From assembly GCF_009720365.1 (NCBI RefSeq), contig NZ_ML769318.1, positions 124,001 through 188,000 on the forward strand: DNA of 64,000 bases, written 5' to 3'. Positions 23,623-31,159 of this stretch are shown one piece after another. Below the pieces are notes generated by a model. That model saw nothing but the letters and a program-made list of their open reading frames with translations, was not told the origin of the DNA and ran no database searches. Position numbers and translations under genes: made by a program. Origin of the DNA: Catellatospora paridis. GTDB taxonomy: Bacteria; Actinomycetota; Actinomycetes; Mycobacteriales; Micromonosporaceae. Positions within the stretch are counted from its first letter, which is position 1. Each line of letters opens with the position of its first letter.

Positions 23623-24431
23623 GGCGTCACGCCCAGGATGATCGCGATGGTGCCGGCCGTGGCCATGAGCAGGCAGGTGCCGGGGTGCATGCCGATGGAG
23701 ATCCGGATGTCGTGCTTGCGCCAGACGAGCCAGACCGCCGGGAACAGGAAGATGATCTTCGACAGGACGGTCCACGGCGCCCAGAAGTGGTAGACCGAGA
23801 ACAGGACCGTGTTGAGCACGGGTGCTCCCCAGCGCAGGTGGGAGATGCGGGGCAGCAGGAACCCGCGGAAGTAGTACTCCTCGATCAGGGGCAGCGTGAA
23901 GCCGGTCAACGGCAGACAGATCAGCATCGTGACGACCAGCTGTGCGTGGGAGTACCCGTCGATGTAGGTGGTGGCGCTGCCGCCGGCTCCTTCGAAGGGG
24001 ATCCAGGTGAAGAAGTTGTCGAAGACGAAGTTGTCCAGCGGGACGAGGGCGAGCGACACCACCGTCATCCACACGATGAGGCCGGCGACGAGGGCGATGA
24101 TCTTCCCGCGCCCGATCGGTTTGTCCCGGTAGTGGGCCACGGTGCGCAGTGTGTAGCGGCCGGTGCGTTTGCGGCCCAGCCACAACAGGCCGAACAGCAG
24201 CGGTGCGAGCACGATGACCAGGGCGATCGCCCAGGCGAGGAAGACCGGGTAGTCGATCGCTTTGACGAACGGCTCGGCGAGGAACAGGTAGGCGGCGACG
24301 ACCAGGGCACCGGGCACGAGGTGTAGCGCGATCGACAGCGGAAGCGAGTGACGGTCGGCGAGCAGCAGTTCGACCAGGCGGTTCGGGCGGGTGGCCGTCG
24401 TGGCGGCGGTGCGGGTCAGGGTGTTCTCCAT
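23619..24431 (-). CDS. CPBP-family intramembrane metalloprotease
   Basis: A 270-aa membrane protein with about seven hydrophobic segments. It has the CPBP (CAAX protease/bacteriocin-processing, Rce1-like) motifs: EEYYFRGFLLPR (EExxxR) and a later H in SVYHFWAPW, with a final Asn/His-type helix replaced by GMHPGT. Members cleave within the membrane or aid immunity to peptides; the substrate is unknown. The ATG at 24431 has no clear ribosome-binding site. It is the only full gene of an islet bounded by a duplicated PSP1 3' end, which suggests it arrived by recombination. Confidence 0.88.
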   Translation of the reverse strand: MENTLTRTAATTATRPNRLVELLLADRHSLPLSIALHLVPGALVVAAYLFLAEPFVKAIDYPVFLAWAIALVIVLAPLLFGLLWLGRKRTGRYTLRTVAHYRDKPIGRGKIIALVAGLIVWMTVVSLALVPLDNFVFDNFFTWIPFEGAGGSATTYIDGYSHAQLVVTMLICLPLTGFTLPLIEEYYFRGFLLPRISHLRWGAPVLNTVLFSVYHFWAPWTVLSKIIFLFPAVWLVWRKHDIRISIGMHPGTCLLMATAGTIAIILGVTP

Positions 24432-24454
24432 ACCGCAGAGATTCGCCGCGCCTC

Positions 24455-24502
24455 CTGACATCGGCCTGTCTCGGCCCTGACACGGCGCGAAGGGTTCTGA
24501 CA
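24455..24502 (-). promoter_or_regulatory. Three TGTCAG repeats upstream of the CPBP gene
   Basis: On the minus strand TGTCAG occurs three times (24455-24460, 24477-24482, 24497-24502), at 22- and 20-base spacing, just upstream of the CPBP start. The roughly two-turn phasing suggests an activator or repressor site. No known factor is assigned. Confidence 0.35.
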
Positions 24503-24506
24503 GTCC

Positions 24507-24585
24507 GACGGCTCCCGCACCGTCTGCCCGAAGGCGTCGGTGTGCGGGAGCCGTAGGTCGTACGAGGACCGCTACGCCGTGTGAC
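24507..24585 (+). repeat. Direct repeat copy 2: displaced 3' end of the PSP1-type gene
   Basis: This copy preserves the reading frame of the last PSP1 codons to the stop but has no gene body upstream. The convergent metallophosphoesterase gene ends within it (stop at 24572), so before the islet the two genes overlapped tail to tail by about 13 bases. It looks like the original end, now displaced. Confidence 0.85.
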
Positions 24586-26338
24586 TCGGGTCCTCCGCGT
24601 CGGAGGGCAGCACGGTGGGCGGGGCGGCGTGCTGCTTGGCCGGGCCGAGGGTGATGACCTCGTCGACCAGGCGCGGCTTCAGCGCCGTGGCCGGGCGGAA
24701 CCAGGATCCCGTCGGCTGGGCCAGCCACTTCTTCGAGATCTTGTCGACGCCGACCACGTAGATGCTCAGCGTGCCGTCGGGGGCGAAGCGCATCCGCAGG
24801 AAGCTCTTGAAGTCCTCGATGCCCTGGCCGGCGTACAGCTCGTTGACGTTCACCTTGAACGAGGCCGCGATCAGCAGGTACAGCGACACCAGCAGCGCCG
24901 CCGCGACCCCCGCCGGGGTCAGGTACACCACCACCGCCAGGGCGGCCTGCACCGCGGGTTTGTAGCCGTCGAACGGCAGCAGCCGCCACAGGGACAGCCC
25001 CACCACGCCCAGCGCGATGTGCGCGCAACCGTGTAGCGCGCCCAGCACCACCGGTGTCGTCTTCGCCGCGGCCTCGGTCAGGCCGACCGAGAAGAACACG
25101 CACGAGAACATCACCAGCGCGGTCATCATGAAGATCGGCACGGTGAGGATGCGGCCCGCCGCGTTGTTCAGCGACAGCATCAGCATCGTGTGCATGATGC
25201 CGAGCATGGTGGCGAAGCCCGGGTTGCGCCACGGCAGGCGGGCGAAGACGCCGCTGCCCAGCCAGCGCGAGCGCAGCTTGCTCGGGTACGTCTTCTGCAG
25301 CGCGTACGGCATGCCGGTGCTCTGCCGGCGCACCTGTGAGTGCTTGGGCGGCACGGTGATGGCCTGGGGCAGGTGGTTGGTGGCCGCCATGTAGGCGCCG
25401 CCGCCGCCGCAGGTGATGAGCTGCTGGCCGCTGTCACTCTGCGCGTAGCGCGCGTAGTGGTGCAGGTCGCCGCTGACCATCAGGGCCACGCTCGCGCCGG
25501 TCGGGTCGATCACGGTACGCAGGAAGTAGTCGATGGTGTCGTAGTAGAGCGGGTGCTCCTCGGACTGCACCCAGGCCGGCTGCGGGGTGACCAGGATGAT
25601 CCGGTCACCTTCCTCGATGTTGGCGGCCACGCCCCGGAAGTACTCCAACTGCGGGTCGTCCATGTAGGCCGCGCCCTGGGCGTCCAGCGCCAGCAGCCAC
25701 CAGCGGTGCGGCAGCTGCAGCGCGAAGTACGAGCGGGTCTGCTTGGTGCGCCAGCCGCCGATGCGCGAACCCTCGCGCCGGGCGAACAGGCGCAGGAACG
25801 CGGTCAGGCCGTCGTACCAGTCGTGGTTGCCGGGCAGCGCGAACAGCGTCGGCCCGTTCTCCGGCGGGACCTGCGGCAGCGCCGCGCGGAACGGGCCCTC
25901 GAAGCGGTCCTCGTATGCCTTGCCGCTGGCCGTCGGGTACACGGAGTCGCCGCCGAGCACCAGCACCCGGCCGCGCGGCAGCCGCTCGCCGCTCGCCTCG
26001 ACCTCCTCCTGCGCCAGCAGGTAGGCCATCGAGTAGGTGGCGTCGAACCCGTCGCCGAGGTCGGCGATGTAGTCCAGCCACAGCTCCTCGTCGTTGACGT
26101 GCTCGTCGTGGACCTTGGTGGGGAAGGCGTTCTGGAGTTCGCGCTTGTCCAGATAGGCGCCGAACTGTGCGGCGAACGCGACGCGGACGCCCGTGGCGGC
26201 GAGCTGGAGCGGGCTCAGCCAGGCCACCGGAGGTTGGGGGGTGAATCCGAGCTGCGCGGGCTCGAGTTTGCTCGGACGGTGCGTCCGGCCCGACACCGGC
26301 GTCGGGTCTGAGGGACTGCGCGGAGGGATCACGGTCAC
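24572..26338 (-). CDS. Metallophosphoesterase with C-terminal membrane domain
   Basis: A 588-aa protein. The N-terminal ~380 residues form a calcineurin-like phosphoesterase with metal-site motifs LGGDSVYP, ALPGNHDWYDG and MVSGDLHHYAR. The C-terminal part holds several hydrophobic helices (GIMHTMLMLSLNNAAG, IFMMTALVMFSCVFF, ALAVVVYLTPAGVAA), so it is membrane-anchored. A soluble tail follows. The substrate is not evident. I chose GTG 26338; an upstream start at 26398 in the same frame is possible. Its last codons lie inside the displaced PSP1 end. Confidence 0.85.
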   Translation of the reverse strand: MTVIPPRSPSDPTPVSGRTHRPSKLEPAQLGFTPQPPVAWLSPLQLAATGVRVAFAAQFGAYLDKRELQNAFPTKVHDEHVNDEELWLDYIADLGDGFDATYSMAYLLAQEEVEASGERLPRGRVLVLGGDSVYPTASGKAYEDRFEGPFRAALPQVPPENGPTLFALPGNHDWYDGLTAFLRLFARREGSRIGGWRTKQTRSYFALQLPHRWWLLALDAQGAAYMDDPQLEYFRGVAANIEEGDRIILVTPQPAWVQSEEHPLYYDTIDYFLRTVIDPTGASVALMVSGDLHHYARYAQSDSGQQLITCGGGGAYMAATNHLPQAITVPPKHSQVRRQSTGMPYALQKTYPSKLRSRWLGSGVFARLPWRNPGFATMLGIMHTMLMLSLNNAAGRILTVPIFMMTALVMFSCVFFSVGLTEAAAKTTPVVLGALHGCAHIALGVVGLSLWRLLPFDGYKPAVQAALAVVVYLTPAGVAAALLVSLYLLIAASFKVNVNELYAGQGIEDFKSFLRMRFAPDGTLSIYVVGVDKISKKWLAQPTGSWFRPATALKPRLVDEVITLGPAKQHAAPPTVLPSDAEDPSHTA

Positions 26339-26453
26339 AGCAGCGCAGCCTAGTCCGCAGTGGAACAGGTCGCACCGGCCCGATCGGGCAATCCGCACCG
26401 GCTGCCGTCAACCGGACACCCGCGGTGGTGCTCGTGTGGGCGACCAGCGAAAG

Positions 26454-26472
26454 TTAGGTTAACCTAACTGAA
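26454..26472 (+). promoter_or_regulatory. Iron box (DtxR/IdeR/DmdR-type operator)
   Basis: The 19 bases here match the DtxR-family consensus TTAGGTTAGCCTAACCTAA at 16 positions. Within them TTAGGTTAACCTAA is a perfect palindrome, which extends to AGTTAGGTT/AACCTAACT. The box runs into the ATG at 26472, so repressor binding would block initiation. Assignment to an iron repressor is by sequence match only. Confidence 0.65.
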
Positions 26473-26765
26473 TGCTGATCGTTGAGGGGAACGCCCCCAC
26501 CACCCGCGCCGCCCGCTACCTCAAGCAGGTGCTCACCCATTTCAGCCACAAGATCGACGTGGAGTTGGCCGAGGACCGCGGCAGTGCCCGTTTCGAGGCC
26601 GGCCGGGCCGAGCTGACCGCCACCGACGAGGCCCTCGTGGTCCGGATCGAGGCCGAGGACGCCGAGCGGGCCGCCACCGTGCAGCGCGTGATCGTGAGCC
26701 ACGCCGAGCGCTTCGGCGAGAAGGACGGCCTCAAGTTCGGGCAGTTCACGCCCGTCGCGGCGTGA
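26472..26765 (+). CDS. DUF2218 domain-containing protein
   Basis: A 97-aa protein with the DUF2218 pattern: TRAARYLKQVLTHFSHK near the N terminus, then strand-rich middle and an RVIVSHAERFGEK helix. Family members often neighbour siderophore or iron-uptake genes, but no such gene is visible here. The start has no ribosome-binding site and directly follows an iron box, which suggests a leaderless, iron-repressed mRNA. The fold is small (α/β) and cytoplasmic. Confidence 0.82.
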   Translation: MLIVEGNAPTTRAARYLKQVLTHFSHKIDVELAEDRGSARFEAGRAELTATDEALVVRIEAEDAERAATVQRVIVSHAERFGEKDGLKFGQFTPVAA

Positions 26766-26813
26766 AAATGTGACCCACCGCCTACCCGTTCGCCCGGGGG
26801 CCACCTGATCGCG

Positions 26814-26819
26814 TATAGT
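26814..26819 (+). promoter_or_regulatory. -10 box of the tRNA-Thr promoter
   Basis: TATAGT lies 11 bases upstream of the mature tRNA 5' end, matching the vegetative -10 consensus except at one base. No clear -35 was seen. Confidence 0.5.
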
Positions 26820-26830
26820 GATGCGACGTT

Positions 26831-26903
26831 GCCGCCTTAGCTCAGTCGGTAGAGCGTGTTACTCGTAATAACAAGGTCAACGGTTCGATTCCGTTAGGCG
26901 GCT
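26831..26903 (+). tRNA. tRNA-Thr (anticodon CGT)
   Basis: A 73-base cloverleaf: acceptor arms GCCGCCT/AGGCGGC, D arm GCTC-GAGC, anticodon stem TGTTA/TAACA with loop CTCGTAA giving anticodon CGT, and TψC arm AACGG-TTCGATT-CCGTT. The discriminator base is T and no CCA is encoded. It reads the ACG codon, common in this GC-rich genome. Confidence 0.96.
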
Positions 26904-26912
26904 CTGCAACGT

Positions 26913-26945
26913 AAGCCCCGGGTCAGTACATCTGACCCGGGGCTT
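26913..26945 (+). terminator. Terminator of tRNA-Thr
   Basis: A 14-bp perfect stem (26913-26926 with 26932-26945) with loop TACAT, ending in TTT, 9 bases after the tRNA. Confidence 0.85.
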
Positions 26946-27047
26946 TCTGCTGTTCGGTCGCAGTCCTGGGCCACACGCCCGTCCTGCCCGGAGAGCGCTC
27001 AGACGGGGCACCAAGATCGGCAACCTTACCGGTGGCTCGGGCGTAGT

Positions 27048-27284
27048 GTGCTGGCGGAGGGCTTCACCGGTGACGAATCGGTGCTCGTCCGCCAGCAGTA
27101 TGTCTCCGTGCTGGACAGCACCGGGGAGTCGGCCGGGCAGGGCGGCGTGGCGCTGTACGCCCTGATCCGGATGCGGGACGTGATCACGGTCCTCTACCTG
27201 CAGAAGGACCAGCCGGAGCGGATCGAGGCACTGGCGCCGAAGGCCGCGGCGCGGCTGTGCGTGGTGGTGCCGCGCTGCCGCTGA
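27048..27284 (+). pseudogene. Short ORF, probable C-terminal remnant of a secreted protein gene
   Basis: A 78-aa frame starting at GTG 27048. The sequence (VRQQYVSVLDSTG, GGVALYALIRMRDVITVLYLQ) looks like the β-rich C-terminal half of an actinobacterial secreted or lipoprotein domain. The frame stays open upstream for over 100 bases, through the tRNA terminator, without a signal peptide or convincing start. It sits directly after tRNA-Thr, so the 5' part may have been lost in recombination at the tRNA. It could also be a short real gene. Confidence 0.45.
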
Positions 27285-27298
27285 ACGGCAGGCGGAAT

Positions 27299-27337
27299 GC
27301 CTTCGGGGCGGGCGCCGGAAGCGCCCGCCCCGAAGGC
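27299..27337. terminator. Bidirectional terminator
   Basis: A 16-bp perfect stem (27299-27314 with 27322-27337) with a 7-nt loop between the remnant at 27284 and the convergent ALF-repeat gene. Confidence 0.75.
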
Positions 27338-27374
27338 GCGAGAGATGATCAGACCGGTCCGGTGTCGGGCGTGG

Positions 27375-28187
27375 TCACGCCCGGCGGCGGCGGGCGATCA
27401 CGACTCCGGCAGCACCACAGATGACCAGGGACGCACCCACGATCAGCAGGGCCACGGTGTTCGAGCCGGTGACGGGCAGCGTGGGTCCGCTGGGTGTCAC
27501 GGCCTGCACGGGAGTCGGCGTCGAAGCAGAAGTCGGCCTCGGCGTCGGTGTGACCGTCGCCTGGTCCTTGGCGTGCGCGGCAAGCCAGCCACTGCACAGG
27601 AACACGCGCAGGTCCTCGAAGGTGCCCGCCAGTGCGGCCGTCGCGGCCTTGCCGACCTCGGGTCCGCCGGTGCGCTTGGCCTCGGTGACGAGGTCGCGGT
27701 AGTCCTGCGCGCGTGCCGTGTGCTGGCCCTCGTCGAGGAAACCGAGCATCGCTCCGATGGAGTCGACGCCGAGCACCTTGTTCGCGGCTTCCTTGACAGC
27801 AGGACCGCCCGCGGCCATGGTCTGCGACGTCAGGAGCCGTACGTCCGTGTACCACCTCGACTGTGCACCGGATTTGAGGAAGTCACGGGTGTCCTTCTCC
27901 GGGCCTTCCTTCTTGCCGTCCAGCGCCTCCTGCGCCGCCTCGGCCACTCGGCCGTAGATGCCCTTGCTCGCAGCGAGGACCTGGTCCACCTTGACCCGCA
28001 CCTGGCTGTCGGTCATGGCGTCGACATCGACGTCGAGCAGCGGCTGCAGATCCGGGTAGGACACCGGTTGCCCGAGCTTGCATGCCTGGCTGAGGCCGAT
28101 CTGGACCGGCTCGTTGGCGGCTGCCGGGACTGCCGGTGCCAGCCATGCCAAGGCAATGACGACACCGGCCAGCGTTTTCCATCGCAT
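27375..28187 (-). CDS. ALF-repeat LPxTG surface protein (LPVTG)
   Basis: A 270-aa exported protein. Signal peptide MRWKTLAGVVIALAWLAP (cleaved near AAA-NE). The mature domain holds ALF-type short repeats (KEAANKVLGVDSIGAMLGFL; GKAATAALAGTFEDLRVFL), typical of actinobacterial surface proteins. A Thr/Pro linker and a sorting signal follow: LPVTG, a hydrophobic helix and RRRR. The ATG at 28187 follows a GGAGGC site. It lies just downstream of the sigma factor and its partner on the same strand, 77 bases from the partner, so it may be part of that regulon. Function unknown. Confidence 0.82.
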   Translation of the reverse strand: MRWKTLAGVVIALAWLAPAVPAAANEPVQIGLSQACKLGQPVSYPDLQPLLDVDVDAMTDSQVRVKVDQVLAASKGIYGRVAEAAQEALDGKKEGPEKDTRDFLKSGAQSRWYTDVRLLTSQTMAAGGPAVKEAANKVLGVDSIGAMLGFLDEGQHTARAQDYRDLVTEAKRTGGPEVGKAATAALAGTFEDLRVFLCSGWLAAHAKDQATVTPTPRPTSASTPTPVQAVTPSGPTLPVTGSNTVALLIVGASLVICGAAGVVIARRRRA

Positions 28188-28263
28188 GTTGCGTGCCTCC
28201 CCGTGATCACCAAAGGGGGCCAGGGTAGAGCACACCGTCCTCATCTGGCAACGAACTTGTCGG

Positions 28264-29451
28264 TCAGCAGCGCCACCGCACCGGGACGCTGTCGTCCCCG
28301 TCGTACGAGTCCCCGAAGACCGTCCCGTCGTCGGCGACCGCCTTGGCCTTGGCCACCCCTCCGGCCACCACGGCGGGCAGCGCGAGCTTGACGCCGTCGA
28401 CGAGCACGGTTGCCGTCGGGGCGCTGGTGACGACCCAGCCGGAGCTGTTCACGCCGACGCCCAGCCCGGCGGCGAGTTCCCTCGCCTCACCCGTGCGCAG
28501 GTTCCACAGCATCACCGTGGGGCCCTGCTGCCCTGACCGCCACGCTCCGCCGGTCGCCCACTCGCCGCGTGCGGCGTGGGCGTTGGTCCTCGTCCCGGCG
28601 GGTCCGGCCAGTTTCCGGCCGTCGCCCCGCGGGTCCCACAGGTACGCGTCGAGCGCGCCCGCGTCGCCCACGGTCCCGCCGACGATCCGGCCGTCGTCGC
28701 CGATGCCCTGCGCGCGGGCGTTCTCCGACAGGGGGAGGACCACCGGGACTCGGGTGCCCGCTCTCCACCACACCACGACCGTGCCCGCCTCGTCGTCGTA
28801 CCCCGCCTTCGGCTTCGCGTTCATCGTGATGTCGCCCGCCGCGTTGAGGTACGGCTGCGGATAGAGGAACAACTTGTGGGGTGGCGGCAGCAGTTTGGTG
28901 ACCGTGCCGTGGTCGTACCGGTAGGGGCGGGGGGCGGCGCTGGCCATGCCGACGACCACGCCGTGCTCGTTGATCGCGTCGATGCTCGCCGTCGTCGGAT
29001 CGATCGGCAGCACCTGCGGCACTCCGTCGGTCCACAGGATCGGGATGAGGTTCTGCCCGATGACCGCGTGCCCGCCGATGTAGCGTCCGGTCGGGTCCGC
29101 GGTGTTGACCTCCACCCGCTGGAACTTCGGCTGGTTCTGCCAGGCCTGGTACTCGGCGGGCATGGCCAGCGCGGTCACCGTGCAGGTCCGCGGGCCGGCG
29201 GACGGGCCGGCGGTGGCGGCCGCGCCCGAGGCGGTGGGGTCGGTTTCGGACTGTCCGCCGCCGGTCGGGCCGAGGGTCAGCGGCACCACCCCGGCCACGG
29301 CCAGCATGACCGCGAGGGTGCCGCCCACTCCGGCCAGGCTGCGGTGGCGGGCCCGGCGTCGGCCGGCGTGGAGCACCCGGCCGACGTCGACGCCGGTGGG
29401 CGGCACGTCAGCGTCGTTGAGCAGCGCGCGGAACTCGTTCTCCTCGAACAT
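28264..29451 (-). CDS. Membrane-anchored β-propeller-like protein, partner of the SigE-family sigma factor
   Basis: A 395-aa protein. The N-terminal cytoplasmic ~45 residues (MFEENEFRALLNDADVPPTG) look like an anti-sigma region, followed by one membrane helix (VGGTLAVMLAVAGVVPLTLG). The extracellular part has repeated β segments with NEHGVVVGMA, GDDGRIVGG, NSSGWVV and ADDGTVFG motifs, consistent with a HAF-type/propeller sensor. The ATG at 29451 lies 2 bases after the sigma stop, whose end provides the GGAGG site, so translation is coupled. By position and layout it probably controls the sigma factor; that is inference. Confidence 0.78.
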   Translation of the reverse strand: MFEENEFRALLNDADVPPTGVDVGRVLHAGRRRARHRSLAGVGGTLAVMLAVAGVVPLTLGPTGGGQSETDPTASGAAATAGPSAGPRTCTVTALAMPAEYQAWQNQPKFQRVEVNTADPTGRYIGGHAVIGQNLIPILWTDGVPQVLPIDPTTASIDAINEHGVVVGMASAAPRPYRYDHGTVTKLLPPPHKLFLYPQPYLNAAGDITMNAKPKAGYDDEAGTVVVWWRAGTRVPVVLPLSENARAQGIGDDGRIVGGTVGDAGALDAYLWDPRGDGRKLAGPAGTRTNAHAARGEWATGGAWRSGQQGPTVMLWNLRTGEARELAAGLGVGVNSSGWVVTSAPTATVLVDGVKLALPAVVAGGVAKAKAVADDGTVFGDSYDGDDSVPVRWRC

Positions 29452-29453
29452 CT

Positions 29454-29972
29454 TCAGTGACCTCCTCGGTGGCGTGCGGCGGCCGGCTCGGGCACGGCCA
29501 TGATGGTGCGCAGCGTGGCCAGGCCCCGCGAGCACTGGCTCTTCACGTTCCCGGTCGAGCAGCCCAGCGCCTGTGCCGTCGACTCCACCGACAGGTCGCT
29601 GAAGTAGCGCAGCACGAGGATGGCGCGCTGGCCCTTGGGCAGTTGCTGCAGCGCGGCGATGAGCGAGTCGCGGTGCTCGACGCTGTCGTCGGCCGGGGTG
29701 GGCCGCTCCGGCACGGTGTCCCGCAGGAACACCCGGGACCAGCGCGAGCGCTTCAGGTCGAGGAAGCGGCGCGTCATGATCCGGTAGACGTACCCGTCGA
29801 GGTTGTCGGCCGACCTGGCGTGCCGCCACCTCCCGTACAGCGAGAGGAGCGTGGCCTGGACGACGTCGTCGGCCGTGTGGGTGTCGCCGCACATGAAGTA
29901 CGCGGTGCGATGCAGCCGTTCCAGGCGCGCCGAGACGTACTCGGTGAAGTCGCCGTCGGATTCCCGCGACAT
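29454..29972 (-). CDS. SigE-family RNA polymerase sigma factor (ECF type)
   Basis: A 172-aa sigma-70 family factor. Region 2 has the core-binding LHRTAYFMCGDTHTADDVVQATL and -10-recognition YVYRIMTRRFLDLKR. Region 4 has the -35 helix-turn-helix (QLPKGQRAILVLRYFSDLS, then ALGCSTGNVKSQ). No region 1.1 or 3 is present. The ATG at 29972 follows GGAGGT. The next gene is a coupled membrane protein resembling an anti-sigma factor. A sequence GCAACC-16-CCGATGA upstream (30001-30029) suggests autoregulation. Confidence 0.92.
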   Translation of the reverse strand: MSRESDGDFTEYVSARLERLHRTAYFMCGDTHTADDVVQATLLSLYGRWRHARSADNLDGYVYRIMTRRFLDLKRSRWSRVFLRDTVPERPTPADDSVEHRDSLIAALQQLPKGQRAILVLRYFSDLSVESTAQALGCSTGNVKSQCSRGLATLRTIMAVPEPAAARHRGGH

Positions 29973-30000
29973 CCGTTACCTCCAAACTTCCGTCGCCCTC

Positions 30001-30029
30001 TCATCGGCCGCCCGGGCCTGAAAGGTTGC
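30001..30029 (-). promoter_or_regulatory. Putative ECF-type promoter of the sigma operon
   Basis: On the minus strand GCAACC (30024-30029) and CCGATGA (30001-30007) lie 16 bases apart, about 30 bases upstream of the sigma ATG. AAC-type -35 boxes are typical of ECF sigma factors. Autoregulation is inferred. Confidence 0.4.
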
Positions 30030-30051
30030 ACGGCCGCTCGGAAACGGCGAA

Positions 30052-30079
30052 GGGCCCCGGATCGGTGGATCCGGGGCCC
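30052..30079 (-). terminator. Terminator of the methyltransferase gene
   Basis: A 12-bp perfect stem (30052-30063 with 30068-30079) lies 13 bases downstream of the methyltransferase stop. Confidence 0.7.
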
Positions 30080-30091
30080 GTTCGGTTCGGG

Positions 30092-31054
30092 TCACTGGGG
30101 CGGGACGAAGTCCCAGAACGCCCCGTGGCGGTGGTAGGTGTGGTCGCAGCGGGTGCAGGTCGCGGTCTCCGGCGTCCAGTTCAGCCGGGTCATGCACACC
30201 GGGCAGACCATGCGCCGGGCCAGGCCGGCCAGCTCGGGCGGCAGGTCCACGGTGTGTCCGCCCGGCCGGTCGTATGCCGGCCGCGCGGGATCGTGGCGTC
30301 GGGCGACCAGGAATTGGCTGGGCCCCCACCAGCCCTTGCCCCAGGTCTGCGCGACCACCTCCATGCCGTGCACGAAGGGCCGGGCCAGCTTGTTCGCGCG
30401 CGGGGCGACCTTCTCCCACTGCCGGAAGTTGTTCACGCTCGCGCCCAGTGAGGTGCGCCAGCCGAGGTCGCCGAGCCGGTCGCGGACCGCGCCCAGCCGG
30501 AAGTTCCAGAACTGCTCCTCGACGCCCATGGCCACCGGGTCCGGGCTGCGCACGTCGCGCAGCTGCCCGCAGCGCAGGCCCCGGGCCAGTCCCAGCACGT
30601 GGTGTTTGATCGGCACGTCGACCAGCCAGCGGCTGCCGACGGTGCGGCTCATCTCGGTCAGCCCGCGGTTCACCTCGGACAGGTGGTGCAGCACCCGGAC
30701 CACCATGCCCGCGTCGAACGCGAAATCCCGGAACGGGATGCGGTAGAGGTCGGCGCGCACCAGGTGCAGTTTGCCGGTGGCGACCTCGGCAGCGTGGCGC
30801 TCACCGGCGTTGCGCAGGTTGGTCGCCGAGAAGTCCATGATCACGGAGTGTTCGGCGCGGGCGAGGTAGTGGCCCGCGTTGCGGCCGAACGCCCCGCCGA
30901 AGTCGGCGAACCAGGCCGGCCGGCCCAGCTTCGGCACCAGCCGCCGCAGCACCCGCTGCTCGGCCCAGAGTTCGTAGTCCCGGCCCGACCAGTATTCGCG
31001 GTAGTCGTAGCCGTTTGCGTCGTAGTCGATGACCTCGACGGGTGTGGTCTGCAT
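30092..31054 (-). CDS. Class I SAM-dependent methyltransferase with C-terminal zinc ribbon
   Basis: A 320-aa enzyme. A Rossmann-type methyltransferase core shows motif I (ADFGGAFGRNAGHYL), an acidic strand end (VIMDFSATNLRNA) and motif IV region (FDAGMVVRVLHHL). The last 35 residues form a four-Cys zinc ribbon (CPVCMTRL-x8-CTRC), as in Trm112-like or nucleic-acid-binding modules. The substrate is unknown; the ribbon could recruit RNA or a protein. I chose ATG 31054 (MQTTPVEV), preceded by GGAACGGAG. Confidence 0.8.
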   Translation of the reverse strand: MQTTPVEVIDYDANGYDYREYWSGRDYELWAEQRVLRRLVPKLGRPAWFADFGGAFGRNAGHYLARAEHSVIMDFSATNLRNAGERHAAEVATGKLHLVRADLYRIPFRDFAFDAGMVVRVLHHLSEVNRGLTEMSRTVGSRWLVDVPIKHHVLGLARGLRCGQLRDVRSPDPVAMGVEEQFWNFRLGAVRDRLGDLGWRTSLGASVNNFRQWEKVAPRANKLARPFVHGMEVVAQTWGKGWWGPSQFLVARRHDPARPAYDRPGGHTVDLPPELAGLARRMVCPVCMTRLNWTPETATCTRCDHTYHRHGAFWDFVPPQ

Positions 31055-31159
31055 GGCGACCGCTCCGTTCCGCCTCGCGAATTGCCCCAACAGGAGGCTA
31101 AGCCACCAGCTGGCACGAAAGTGACCGAATAGGCAGAAACCTTCCGTCGGCCGAATCGT

